A stretch of 64,000 bases of DNA from the NCBI GenBank assembly GCA_034419075.1, contig DAOULR010000010.1, positions 1 through 64,000 of the forward strand, in the 5' to 3' direction. Numbering within the stretch: position 1 is the stretch's first letter; the number at the start of each line of letters is the position of its first letter. The position numbers and the translations under genes are program-made. Source of the DNA: E44-bin88 sp034419075 (GTDB lineage: Bacteria > Chloroflexota > Dehalococcoidia > Dehalococcoidales > BS750m-G39). Positions 7,567 through 16,531 of this stretch are shown here, in pieces. The notes beneath the pieces are model-generated. The model was given only the letters and a program-made list of their open reading frames with translations. It made no database searches and was not told the DNA's origin.

Positions 7567-8949
7567 ATGGATGCGATATTTGACTTTGTAAAGAACTTCA
7601 CCAGCACCAGCTATAAGGATATTCCCAGCCCGGCGATAGAGGCGGCCAAGAAAGAGGTCCTGGATAGCCTGGCCACAGCCTTGGGCGGTTCGTCGCAGGC
7701 GGGTGTTGGGGAGCTGGTGGACATGGTCAGGGAGTGGGGAGGTAATGAGCAGAGCACCGTTATCGCCTACGGGATGAAGTGCCCCGCCCCGAACGCGGCC
7801 CAGGTCAACGCTACCATGATACATGCCCTGGACTATGATGATGGTCACCCGGTGGCCCAGGTGCACATCGGCTGTTTGGCCGTGCCCACCTGTTTTGCTG
7901 TGGCCGAGCGAATGGGGGGGATAAGCGGCCAGGAATTAATCACGACTCTGGCGCTGGGGGCTGACTTCCTGGCGAGGCTGGGACTGGCCAGCCGCCCGGG
8001 GTCTAACCTGGTGAAATCCGGCTGGCACCCCACCGCTCTCTACGGCTACTTAGGCGCCGCCGCCATGGCGGGGAGGATAATGGGGCTTGACGAAGAAAGA
8101 ATGGTTAACGCCATAGGCATTGCCTATCATCAGAGCGCCGGTAACTCTCAGTGTGTTAGTGACGGCGCTCTGACCAAGAGGATGGGGCCGGGACTGGCGG
8201 TCAAGGGAGGCATTACGGCGGCCCTTATGGCGGAGAGGGGGATTACCGGTGCCAAGAACGTACTCGAGGGTGAATACGGCCTGTTTTACCAGTACCACGG
8301 GGGAGACTATGATGCCAAAATCCTGACCGCAGAGCTGGGTAAGAGGTTTGAGGGGGTTAACATAGGCGATAAACCCTATCCCTGCTGCGGATTTACCCAC
8401 CCTTTTATTGATGCCGTTCTCTTATTAAAGTCCAAACACGATATAAATGCCGAAAATGTAAAGAGTATTACCGCCTACGGTGGCGAGTCAGCCTATGAGA
8501 TATGCGGCGTGCCCCCGGAGGTGAAGCACAATCCACGGAATACTGTCGATGCCCAGTTCAGCTTACCGTGGGCGATAGCTACCGCTCTCGTTCGAGGTGG
8601 AGTCGGCTTGGGAGACTTCACCGAGGAAGCCATTAAAAGGAAAGACGCCCTCAAGGTTTCCCAAAAGGTAACCAGCGTACTGGAACCGGCGATGAGTCGG
8701 CATGGGGTCGGTCCGGGCCGAGTAAAAGTAGTGATGGCAGACGGCACGGAGTACACCGAGGAAGTGGAACACTGCCTGGGCAGTATTGAAAGGCCGATGA
8801 CATTTGAGGATTGTGCGGCCAAGTTCCGGGAGTGTGCTGCTGGTTCTATCAAGCCACTGGCCGATGATACCGCAGCTAAGGTCATAGAACTTATCAAGCG
8901 GCTTGAGAGACTGGATGATGCCACCGAAATCATCCGACTAGTCGGATAG
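7567..8949 (+). CDS. MmgE/PrpD family protein (2-methylcitrate dehydratase-like)
   Basis: A 460-residue member of the MmgE/PrpD family, which includes 2-methylcitrate dehydratase and cis-aconitate decarboxylase. Family features: the early DSLATALGG, HALDYDDGHP with conserved Asp/His, SGWHPTALYGYLGAAAAA-like helix, and KPYPCCGFTHPFIDAVL. It acts in the cytoplasm on tricarboxylic or related hydroxy acids; homologues in catabolic clusters often have unknown substrates. It is the last gene of the rightward AOR/SDR run and converges on the flavoprotein gene, 13 bases away. Confidence 0.85.
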   Translation: MDAIFDFVKNFTSTSYKDIPSPAIEAAKKEVLDSLATALGGSSQAGVGELVDMVREWGGNEQSTVIAYGMKCPAPNAAQVNATMIHALDYDDGHPVAQVHIGCLAVPTCFAVAERMGGISGQELITTLALGADFLARLGLASRPGSNLVKSGWHPTALYGYLGAAAMAGRIMGLDEERMVNAIGIAYHQSAGNSQCVSDGALTKRMGPGLAVKGGITAALMAERGITGAKNVLEGEYGLFYQYHGGDYDAKILTAELGKRFEGVNIGDKPYPCCGFTHPFIDAVLLLKSKHDINAENVKSITAYGGESAYEICGVPPEVKHNPRNTVDAQFSLPWAIATALVRGGVGLGDFTEEAIKRKDALKVSQKVTSVLEPAMSRHGVGPGRVKVVMADGTEYTEEVEHCLGSIERPMTFEDCAAKFRECAAGSIKPLADDTAAKVIELIKRLERLDDATEIIRLVG

Positions 8950-8962
8950 GGTGATACCCTCT

Positions 8963-10432
8963 CTATTTACCGATGTAGCTTAAGGCATTTCTACCGGCAA
9001 TCCGGCCGGAATTGACGGCAAAGCCGAGCGTCGTCCCCGAAGCCGGCAGGAAGCAGTAACTATCCCCGTAGAGCCCGCCGGCATCTATCCCGACCGCATA
9101 GAGGCCAGGGATAACCTTTTCCTTCTCGTCAACAACCTCCATCCGGTGGTTTATCTTGATGCCGCCCAGAGTCCCTAGGAAGACGGTATGGCCCTTTATC
9201 GCGTAGAATTTCGGCTTCTTTATCGGCCAGAGGTATTTCGGCTCCTTGGCAAAAACCTCGTCGCAGCCGTTTTCACAGAAGCGGTTATATTGGTCAACGG
9301 TTGCCTTGAGGACGGATGGCTTCACATTTATCTTCCGGGCCAGCTCTTCTATGGTGTCGGCAACGGCTACATCCGGGTTCTTATTTTCTAAGGCTTTCTT
9401 CAGGGCGGCATCAAAGTTGGTAAGCCGGGTGCCGGGCAGGTTTTTGTTGGAGGCGCTTCGTTCAATGCCATGTTCTACCAAATGTTCTTTGGTGGCATCG
9501 TCAAATATGGTGTAGCTGTAGCCCTCTTTGAGCCGGGCACTGGCGTTACCCCCGAAGGTGTCGTTAAAGGAGACGGATTCATCGCAGAAACGTTCTCCCT
9601 GCTGATTGACCCAGAGGAGGGGCTGCAGGCAGGCGCATTCGACGTGTCCCAGCATCCGGACCCCCGGCCCCATAGGGCCTACCCGGAAGAAGTGCAGGGT
9701 ACCCATGCCTTCTTCAGCGGCGCCGACTTCCCAGGCCATGCGGATGCCGTCCCCCTCCTTATCATAGTTGCGGATGGGAATCACGTTAACATCCAGGTCA
9801 AAACCAGCATATTTTTTAATCCACTCTTTGTTGTTGGCGTAACCACCGCTGGCAACAATGACAGCTCTGGCCTTAATTGTCTCTGCTTTTCCGTCTTTTT
9901 CGGCGATGACGCCGCTGATACGGCCCCCTTCACTTAGTATCTTCTTAACCGGCGTGGCCAGCCTGATATCGACGCTCTTTCCCCGACAGTGGCGGGTCAG
10001 GGTCTTAATCATGGGTGACCCCATCGCCCCGAACGGCCCTTTCAGACAGTGCAACGTCCGCCAACCGTCCGGTATATTGGTTATCGCCTCGGTGAACTCC
10101 ACCCCCCGACTCCGCAGCCAGCTGATAGTGGCCGCCGATTCGTCGATAAAGGCCCGCACCAGACGGGGATTGGCCCGCCAGTGGTTATATTCCATTACGT
10201 TCCTGAAGGCCTGCCCCCGGGAGTAGTTCATATATATCGGGCGCTGCATCTCGCTCTCCACGGCGAACATCCCCTCAGCGAAATTGGAGCTTCCCCCCAT
10301 GTGGCGCCTTTTCTCAAAAAGGACGACCCTGGCACCTCCTTCAGCCGCGGTCAGGGCGGCGGCTAACCCCGAAGCCCCACCACCCATCACAGCGACATCG
10401 TAATTTCTGTTTTTTACGCTTTCTGTCTTCAT
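8963..10432 (-). CDS. FAD-dependent oxidoreductase, fumarate reductase/3-ketosteroid dehydrogenase type
   Basis: A 489-residue flavoprotein with the FAD-binding GGGASGLAAALTAAEGG loop at residues 17-33, the second FAD segment VIVASGGYANNKEW, and the C-terminal GGLYGDSYCFLPASGTTLGFA typical of the FRD/SDH flavoprotein and 3-ketosteroid-1-dehydrogenase superfamily. No signal peptide or haem domain is present, so it is likely cytoplasmic. It probably introduces or removes a C=C bond next to a carbonyl. It is the last gene of the leftward operon that begins at 19525, with AGGAGG before the ATG. Confidence 0.85.
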   Translation of the reverse strand: MKTESVKNRNYDVAVMGGGASGLAAALTAAEGGARVVLFEKRRHMGGSSNFAEGMFAVESEMQRPIYMNYSRGQAFRNVMEYNHWRANPRLVRAFIDESAATISWLRSRGVEFTEAITNIPDGWRTLHCLKGPFGAMGSPMIKTLTRHCRGKSVDIRLATPVKKILSEGGRISGVIAEKDGKAETIKARAVIVASGGYANNKEWIKKYAGFDLDVNVIPIRNYDKEGDGIRMAWEVGAAEEGMGTLHFFRVGPMGPGVRMLGHVECACLQPLLWVNQQGERFCDESVSFNDTFGGNASARLKEGYSYTIFDDATKEHLVEHGIERSASNKNLPGTRLTNFDAALKKALENKNPDVAVADTIEELARKINVKPSVLKATVDQYNRFCENGCDEVFAKEPKYLWPIKKPKFYAIKGHTVFLGTLGGIKINHRMEVVDEKEKVIPGLYAVGIDAGGLYGDSYCFLPASGTTLGFAVNSGRIAGRNALSYIGK

Positions 10433-10450
10433 TTCTCCTCCTTTATTCCG

Positions 10451-11299
10451 CTACTTCTTTCCGACCGGGCAATAGGCCAGGCATTGGCCGCAATACCATG
10501 TGGCTCGGTCGGCGGGTAAGATAGCCTCCTGTATCTGCCTGGGGTCTATATATTGGCGAGCCTTTTCGACATCTTCCCAGCTAGGATTCTCGGGTATGGG
10601 TAGGTCCTTGAAACCGAGGGTCTTTTTGAGCAGGCCTTCGGAACCAATACGGCATTTGGCGAAGTCTACGGCCCCGTATTCATAGCTTCGACCACCCATG
10701 ACCACGCTTTTTGACTCCTTTTCACTTATAGCCTTTGTCGGGCAGATTTTTACGCATACGTCGCACTTGGTGGGGTCGCATAGCTTTGGCCCCTGGTACA
10801 TGGGGTCTGGCTCAAGCTCAGCCCTGGTTATGACGCTAACAAATCTGAGCCTCGGTCCGCAATCAGGGTTGACCACGATGCTCAGCCAGCCGAACTCACC
10901 AAGTCCAGCGGCTACAGCTGCATGCCTGTGGCTGAAAGGAGCGCCACCAGCACCAGGACCGGATGGTAATGGTGTAGATATATAGCCCTTCTTCTCCAGG
11001 AACCTGGCCATTCTATAAGCGGCAAACTTCAAATGGAGGTTCGGGGTGAGGGCGTAACCATGCGTGCCGTAGATGCACTGGGCGTGTCTGAGTCCATCCT
11101 CGTAGGCTCGGAAAATCGTCTGTACGGCTCCCTGTATTAGTCGCACCGCCATCACGATTACGGACTTGGCATCGGGCAGGAGGTCGGTGGGTCTATGGCC
11201 TTCAGGCGCTCCCGAAAGCCTGTCCACGCTGGCTATGCCCGTATAATCCATATCCAGTTCTTCTTTAGCAAACTTCTTTAGTTCATCAGTCAAGCTCAT
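10451..11299 (-). CDS. QueG/reductive-dehalogenase-like double [4Fe-4S] protein
   Basis: 282 residues. The C-terminal half has two iron-sulfur motifs: C-x4-C-x2-C-x3-CP (in LCDPTKCDVCVKICP) and C-x2-C-x3-CP at the extreme end (YCGQCLAYCPVGKK). This resembles epoxyqueuosine reductase and the Fe-S part of reductive dehalogenases. No TAT signal is present and the protein ends right after the second motif, so it is not a standard RdhA. The ATG at 11297-11299 is chosen because GGGAGG lies six bases before it; upstream extension to 11317 lacks a site. In this operon it may be an electron carrier or a corrinoid-dependent reductase; not resolved. Confidence 0.7.
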   Translation of the reverse strand: MSLTDELKKFAKEELDMDYTGIASVDRLSGAPEGHRPTDLLPDAKSVIVMAVRLIQGAVQTIFRAYEDGLRHAQCIYGTHGYALTPNLHLKFAAYRMARFLEKKGYISTPLPSGPGAGGAPFSHRHAAVAAGLGEFGWLSIVVNPDCGPRLRFVSVITRAELEPDPMYQGPKLCDPTKCDVCVKICPTKAISEKESKSVVMGGRSYEYGAVDFAKCRIGSEGLLKKTLGFKDLPIPENPSWEDVEKARQYIDPRQIQEAILPADRATWYCGQCLAYCPVGKK

Positions 11300-11313
11300 G
11301 ATAAACCTCCCAA

Positions 11314-12099
11314 TCAATCCGCCCCGCCGCCAGAGCTCCCGGCGGCGGCAAAGACCTCAATAACCTGCCCCGAAAGTTTCTTGGCTACATCCGAGACCAG
11401 AAAGGCTACCGTATGGGCAATATCCTCGGGCGTGGTTGCCAGGCCTTCCTTGTCCAATGATTCTACCAGTTCTATCATCTGAGGAGGAGCCCCACTGGCC
11501 CGGTGAAAATTGGTCGCCCCTGGGCCGGGGGCAATTATATTAATATTTATTCCCGAGGGCCCCACTTCGCCGGCCAGCGTTTTACTGAACATTACCACCC
11601 CTGCCTTAGCCGCGATGTAGGGACTTGTACCAGCCAGGCCTGTTGGCTGATGGGCAGCATGTGTCGAAAAGTTGACAATCTTGCCGTAGTTACGCTCCAG
11701 CATGTGGGGGAGAACGGCGTGGGTGAGATATAGCGTACCCTTGAGGTTAACATCTATGTCTATGTCCCATTGCGCTTCGGTCGTGGTAACGAAGGGCCGC
11801 ACGCCACTGGCACGGCCAGCATTATTTACCAGTATGTCTATTTTACCAAATTCCGCCAGAGCTTCCTTAACGGCATTGTCAACTTCGGCCTTTTTGGTTA
11901 TATCTACCTTGATAGCCATGGCCTTACGTCCCAAGGCCCTGACCTCAGCCGCTGTATTTTCGGCCCCTTCGAGGTCTATATCGACGCTAATTATGTGGCA
12001 TCCTTCCCTGGCTAGAGTCAAGGCTATACCCTTACCGAAGCCTATCTGGCTGCCGGTACCGGTTATCAGGGCTACTTTATCGGTTAGTTTTAGGTCCAT
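11314..12099 (-). CDS. Short-chain dehydrogenase/reductase (SDR)
   Basis: A 261-residue SDR with GTGSQIGFGKGIA as the nucleotide loop, NNAGRASG, Ser in FSTHAAH and active-site YIAAK. It ends in a Ala/Ser/Gly-rich tail (EVFAAAGSSGGGAD). It sits 14 bases upstream of the QueG-like gene and 27 bases downstream of a CoA-transferase gene in the same leftward operon. A hydroxyacyl-CoA dehydrogenase role is plausible but unproven. Confidence 0.85.
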   Translation of the reverse strand: MDLKLTDKVALITGTGSQIGFGKGIALTLAREGCHIISVDIDLEGAENTAAEVRALGRKAMAIKVDITKKAEVDNAVKEALAEFGKIDILVNNAGRASGVRPFVTTTEAQWDIDIDVNLKGTLYLTHAVLPHMLERNYGKIVNFSTHAAHQPTGLAGTSPYIAAKAGVVMFSKTLAGEVGPSGININIIAPGPGATNFHRASGAPPQMIELVESLDKEGLATTPEDIAHTVAFLVSDVAKKLSGQVIEVFAAAGSSGGGAD

Positions 12100-12126
12100 A
12101 ATCTCCCCCTGTTTCCCTAACTAGAT

Positions 12127-13350
12127 TCAAACAAACACCCCAGCGCCCATAAGTTCAACAAACTCTTCATCAGTCATGCCCAGTATCTTAGAGCAAACGT
12201 ACTCAGTATGTTCACCCAGTCGGGGGCTGGGCGTGAGGGCCTGGGCTGGAGTTTTTGATAACTCAAAGCCCTGCCCCAGATGGGTAAATAACCCCATATC
12301 CGGATGCTCTAAAGGCCAGAAGAGCTGACGCTGCCTTAGTTGAGGGTCATTATATATATCAGCGGCATTCTTGACCACACCGGCGGGCACACCAGCTGAC
12401 TGCATTTTATCCATCACCTCTTCAGGCGTAAAGTTGATAGTCCAGCCACTTACCAGTTCGTTTATTTCATCTTCGTTCTGCTTTCGGCCGGACAGGGTGC
12501 TGAAGCGGGGGTCGTCTCTGTATTCAGCCTTGCCCATCACCCGGCACAGGCTCGCCCACTGCTCATCGCTAAACACGGCTATGGCGCACCAGCGGTCATC
12601 GCCTTTACAGGGATAGACGCCGTGAGGAGCCGCGTAGGGATGGGAGTTGCCCATTCTTTTTGGTTCTCTACCGCTTGAAATGTATTCCAGGATAGCCGGC
12701 ATGATAAAGTAGAGCGTCGTTTCAAACTGTGATAAATCGAGCAGCTGGCCTTTCCCGGTCTTATTGCGGTAATCGAGGGCGGCAATCAGGGCGGCGGAGG
12801 CAAAGCGCGGCGATATGCAGTCGGTATAGGCGGAGACGCCAACCGGCAGCGGCCCTCCGTCCGGCCAGCCGATAAAATTGGGCAGGCCGGCCATAGCCGC
12901 CAGTATCATGCCGAAGGCTGGTTGTTGAGCATAGGGACCGTAGGAACCAAAACCGCTCTGCCGCAGCATAATGATGTCGGGTTTGACCTTTTTCAGCTCC
13001 TCATAGCCCAACCCCCAGCTCTCCATCACCCCCGGAGTGAAGTTATCCATGACAACATCGGACTTGGCCACCAGCCTCTTGGCCACCTCCAGGGCCTTGG
13101 GGTGTTCCATGTTCAGCGCCAGGCTGAGCATATTGGCGCTGAAATGGTTGAAGTAGCCGCTGCGGTCCAGGCCGGGCTTATCATCCTTATAGGGGGCCGA
13201 TATTCTCATGGTGCAGGGGCGCTTGGTGGTCTCCACGCGAATCACGGTTGCCCCGTAGTCAGCGAAGTATTTCATGGTCAAGGGGCCGACTATGGCCCAG
13301 CCGAAACCGGCTATCTTTATGCCACTGAATACGCTAGTTGTAGCCTCCAT
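12127..13350 (-). CDS. CaiB/BaiF type III CoA-transferase (subunit with catalytic Asp)
   Basis: A 407-residue family III CoA-transferase. Visible features are the N-terminal KYFADYGATVIRVE, the NMEHPKALEVAKRLVAKSDV segment, VMDNFTPGVM, and YTDCIS followed 17 residues later by the YRNKTGKGQ motif. Counting back from that motif, Asp of TDCIS occupies the place of catalytic Asp169 of formyl-CoA transferase. Such enzymes move CoA between carboxylic acids through aspartyl-CoA intermediates. It is 17 bases from another CaiB gene (13368-14594), with which it may form a heteromer. Confidence 0.85.
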   Translation of the reverse strand: MEATTSVFSGIKIAGFGWAIVGPLTMKYFADYGATVIRVETTKRPCTMRISAPYKDDKPGLDRSGYFNHFSANMLSLALNMEHPKALEVAKRLVAKSDVVMDNFTPGVMESWGLGYEELKKVKPDIIMLRQSGFGSYGPYAQQPAFGMILAAMAGLPNFIGWPDGGPLPVGVSAYTDCISPRFASAALIAALDYRNKTGKGQLLDLSQFETTLYFIMPAILEYISSGREPKRMGNSHPYAAPHGVYPCKGDDRWCAIAVFSDEQWASLCRVMGKAEYRDDPRFSTLSGRKQNEDEINELVSGWTINFTPEEVMDKMQSAGVPAGVVKNAADIYNDPQLRQRQLFWPLEHPDMGLFTHLGQGFELSKTPAQALTPSPRLGEHTEYVCSKILGMTDEEFVELMGAGVFV

Positions 13351-13367
13351 TTCCCGTTATACCCCCT

Positions 13368-14594
13368 CTAGATAATCCCAGCCTGTTTTAAGGCAGCCAG
13401 CTCTTGTTTGGAGAGCCCTATCTCGTCATAGATTTCCCCGTTATGCTCGCCGATGAGCGGAGCCCTGAACCGGGTAGCGCATGACTTCTCCGAGGACTTA
13501 ACAAATTCTCGCGGATAGCTGATTTTGGTATTTAATTCGGGGTGTTTTATTTCCACCCAGAAGTTTCGCGACTTAAGCTGGGCATCACTGAGCAAGTCGG
13601 GCATGCTGGATAGGGGGCAGATTGATATGCTTCTCTCCGCTGCCCCCTGGGCGATTTCCCTTTTGCTGTGCGTCAGGAAGAACTTTTCTATCGGTTGGGA
13701 AATCTGGTCGACTACATCCTGGCTGACCTTGAACATGTCTAGGTTTTCCCAGTCAACGGAGCGCAGGTATTGGTTAGCCATGCCTTCGCTGTCCATCCAG
13801 TTCACCAGCTCGTGGAAGGTCTTGGCCCCGGCTCGGCCACCTACCATGAAGAAGAAGACATAGCCGTCCTGGCACCGCCAGACCTGCCGCTGGGTTGAGT
13901 TGACCGTCCAGCGAAAAGCCCCCGACCGTTTTGAGACTACCCCGCTCAGTTCCCAGAGCGGTATGGCATTGGCCAGAAACCAGGCAGCGCTCTGCTGCAT
14001 TGCTATATCTACCTGCTGCCCTTCGCCGGTCATCTCCCGGTGGTAATAGGCAATCATCGTCCCCACGGCGGCATCGGCTCCAGCGTGGAGACAGGCCTGC
14101 GGCAGGCTCATATGCAGCGGGGGGTGGTCGGGGTCGCCGGTCTGGTAGAGGATACCAGACATACCCATAGTCACGATATCCGAGGTCTGGTAGTCCCTAT
14201 AGGGTCCAGCTTGACCAAACGGCGTGATTGAGGTCAGGATTATTCCCTGATTAATACTTTTGAGTGTGGCATAGTCCAATCCCAGGCTTTCCATAAATCC
14301 GGGGGGGAATGACTCAATAACGAAATCCGCCGTCTTAACCAGCTTCTTCAGTATTTTTTGGCCTTTTTGGGCTTCAATATCGAGGGTGATACCCCTTTTA
14401 TTTGAGTTGTAGGCAAACCAATACAGGCTTTTCTCAGGGTGGGGCGTGTCAGCCCAGAAAGGCCCCCTCTGGCGGGAAGGGTCGCCCCCGGGCTTCTCAA
14501 CCTTGATTACGTCAACACCGAGGTCGGCTAGGATTTTGCCGCAGAGGAAGCCGTTTTCATCAGTTAGGTCTAACGCCCGACAGCCTTTTAGCAC
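13368..14594 (-). CDS. CaiB/BaiF type III CoA-transferase family protein, apparently without the catalytic Asp
   Basis: A 408-residue CaiB/BaiF protein with ILADLGVDVIKVEKPGGDPSR, SNKRGITLDIEAQKG, FVIESFPPGFM and HREMTGEGQ. At the position of the catalytic Asp (17 residues before HREMTG) I read Cys in PQACLHAG, so this copy may be a structural or substrate-binding subunit. That is known for heteromeric members such as benzylsuccinate CoA-transferase, where the two subunits are unequal. The start is GTG (14592-14594), six bases after the stop of the B12-binding gene. Partner: the gene at 12127-13350. Confidence 0.8.
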   Translation of the reverse strand: MLKGCRALDLTDENGFLCGKILADLGVDVIKVEKPGGDPSRQRGPFWADTPHPEKSLYWFAYNSNKRGITLDIEAQKGQKILKKLVKTADFVIESFPPGFMESLGLDYATLKSINQGIILTSITPFGQAGPYRDYQTSDIVTMGMSGILYQTGDPDHPPLHMSLPQACLHAGADAAVGTMIAYYHREMTGEGQQVDIAMQQSAAWFLANAIPLWELSGVVSKRSGAFRWTVNSTQRQVWRCQDGYVFFFMVGGRAGAKTFHELVNWMDSEGMANQYLRSVDWENLDMFKVSQDVVDQISQPIEKFFLTHSKREIAQGAAERSISICPLSSMPDLLSDAQLKSRNFWVEIKHPELNTKISYPREFVKSSEKSCATRFRAPLIGEHNGEIYDEIGLSKQELAALKQAGII

Positions 14595-14599
14595 ACCTG

Positions 14600-15025
14600 C
14601 TAAGCCTTTCCTTTTGCTCTCAGGTCATTCCAGAGGTTTTCGATTACCAGTTTTAAATCGGCCTCAGGCGGGTAGACCCTGTCAAAGCCCAGCTTCTTGA
14701 ACTTCCTCTCGACTTCTCCAAAGTCCTGTCGGCCCACCCCGAGGACGCCGCCGATATTTAGAATTAAATCTTCAAGGCCAGCTTGCTTGCACTTCTCTTT
14801 GAACCCTCTTAGGTCCAGCTCAGCCATACCATAGAGTGAACTCATTAAGATAGCATCGGCCTTTGTTTCTTTAGCGACCTCAATGAACTCTTCCGGTGGT
14901 ACCTGCATACCCAGTTCCACGACATTGAACTTGGCATCCTTTAGGGCGCGAGATAGGATTTTAGTGCCGATGACATGGGCATCCATGCCTACCGTTCCCG
15001 TTATCACTGTGGCTTGTTTTTTCAT
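14600..15025 (-). CDS. glmS: B12-binding small subunit of a glutamate-mutase-type enzyme (MutS/GlmS-like)
   Basis: A 141-residue cobalamin-binding Rossmann protein closely resembling the sigma subunit of glutamate (methylaspartate) mutase. It has the base-off/His-on signature DAHVIG (DxHxxG) at residues 15-20, SSLYGMAELDLRGF, and NIGGVLGVG for the nucleotide tail. In the family it docks adenosylcobalamin onto the TIM-barrel E subunit, encoded 19 bases upstream here. The symbol refers to the mutase subunit, not glucosamine synthase. Substrate may differ from glutamate; see the E subunit. Confidence 0.85.
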   Translation of the reverse strand: MKKQATVITGTVGMDAHVIGTKILSRALKDAKFNVVELGMQVPPEEFIEVAKETKADAILMSSLYGMAELDLRGFKEKCKQAGLEDLILNIGGVLGVGRQDFGEVERKFKKLGFDRVYPPEADLKLVIENLWNDLRAKGKA

Positions 15026-15044
15026 TACCTCTCCTTGTCGAGAA

Positions 15045-16499
15045 CTATCTAGCGGAGGGGACGCCGACTATTCTCCCTTTGCTCAGGGCCCATAGGTCCT
15101 CCACCGCTACCTGGTAGTCCAGCTTTCTGCCCTCGGCGCGCTCCCTCTCGGCTATCTTTTCACGATGGAACTCCTTAATCTCGTCCGGTATGGGCAGGTT
15201 GCCGAACTCGAGGTAGCGACAGGCTCCGGTAACATCCTTGACACCGAGCACCTTGTCTTTGATATGGATATTAGGACTGAAAGGCGAATCAATAACTCCA
15301 GCCTCAACCCCCTTTATTGAGCCAATGACTATGTCGCCATCGCCAAGCTCCAGGAGCTTATCAAATATTGCCCTTACCTCCGCCTCCGTTAGCTTCTCTT
15401 CTGTGGCCACATCGTCAATCTCAAATTTAATCTTTTGTGTCCTGACCACATTTAAAATCCAGTTGGCCGACTCATAGCTGAGGGCGTGGCTCTCCCTGGT
15501 GGCTACGCCGGCCCCCTCGTCAATAGTCCTGACAAACACGGCCTCGGCCTCGGCCAATGCCGTCACCATGGCCGTATAGTTGAGGTAGGCAAAGGCCCCG
15601 CCCATTCCCTGTGGAACAGGGAAGAGGGGAATCTGATTGGCCAGTATGCCGGGGACGACAACGTCCTTATAGCCAAATCTGTCCAGGTACTCCCTCATCA
15701 ATCTTGGTATCAGCCTCATCCAGGCTATGTCCTGCGCCATATGTCCCAAGCAGTGGGTCTGGGGCAATATGCTTTTTACCCCCTGCTCGGCGGCGACCAG
15801 AGTGTCCACAATTATACAGGCTATATTGACACTGAAGGGGAAAACACCAGACGGTACCAGTCCGTGGATATCGGTAGTTATTTTGGAACCTCTTTCGGTA
15901 TAATATCCAGCTAGTCTGTTGGTATACTGGCTGCGGGCAAAGCATTCTTCCAGGGTGGTCTTTTTCTCGTAGCTACCAAATTCAAAGAGTGAGCTCTTTC
16001 CCGCCGCTGTCATACCTGAGGCGAGGGCAATCTCCATGGCCAGTTTGCCGGCCCCCCTGGGGACAAAAGCGGCGTCAACGCTTTCAACCAGCTTCCTGGT
16101 GTTCTTCACCCCGTAGTTAACGATGGGATAGCCGTTGAGCATGGGGCGGCCAGTCCTGATTGACTCCTCCAGGGCTTGCTGGGCTTTATCAAACTGTAAC
16201 AGACGGGTGTAGCTATCGATGGTCACCGGGATGTGGCGTATGCCGGCTTCTACCAGCGTTTTGACCAAGGTAATCTCGTCCTCAAGGACGGGAGTTCCGG
16301 CTCTGGGCCAGATGAGAGTCTTTCCTTCCTGGCGCGCTTTTTCGGTCACCTTCATGAAGTTTTTGCTTTCCGGTAAACTCCGCTGGTAGGCTACCGCTTC
16401 CTCAAGGTCCACCTCCTTACCCGTTGGCCATTGGGTCAGCACCTCCTTACGCATTTCCAGGAAGCGGTCTTCGTCAATACGCTTTTGTTTAACTTCCAT
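15045..16499 (-). CDS. glmE: Glutamate-mutase-type large subunit (GlmE/MutE-like), substrate pocket altered
   Basis: 484 residues, colinear with clostridial methylaspartate mutase epsilon subunit: EVLTQWPTGKEVDLEEAV, WPRAGTP, IDSYTR, LEFGNLPIPDEIKEFHRE and the KGRIVGVP end. This is an adenosylcobalamin radical carbon-skeleton mutase. By eye the three arginines that hold the substrate carboxylates (66, 100, 149 in Clostridium) correspond to Arg66, Arg99 and Arg148 here. The amino-group ligand Glu171 corresponds to Gly167 and Tyr177 to Glu173. The substrate is therefore probably a dicarboxylate without the glutamate amino group (inference). The second of two adjacent ATGs is used because GGAGG is better spaced for it. 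The repair protein MutL is absent nearby. Confidence 0.8.
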   Translation of the reverse strand: MEVKQKRIDEDRFLEMRKEVLTQWPTGKEVDLEEAVAYQRSLPESKNFMKVTEKARQEGKTLIWPRAGTPVLEDEITLVKTLVEAGIRHIPVTIDSYTRLLQFDKAQQALEESIRTGRPMLNGYPIVNYGVKNTRKLVESVDAAFVPRGAGKLAMEIALASGMTAAGKSSLFEFGSYEKKTTLEECFARSQYTNRLAGYYTERGSKITTDIHGLVPSGVFPFSVNIACIIVDTLVAAEQGVKSILPQTHCLGHMAQDIAWMRLIPRLMREYLDRFGYKDVVVPGILANQIPLFPVPQGMGGAFAYLNYTAMVTALAEAEAVFVRTIDEGAGVATRESHALSYESANWILNVVRTQKIKFEIDDVATEEKLTEAEVRAIFDKLLELGDGDIVIGSIKGVEAGVIDSPFSPNIHIKDKVLGVKDVTGACRYLEFGNLPIPDEIKEFHREKIAERERAEGRKLDYQVAVEDLWALSKGRIVGVPSAR

Positions 16500-16531
16500 C
16501 ATCTCCTCCCGAATCTGCGGACGGTCTGGCT

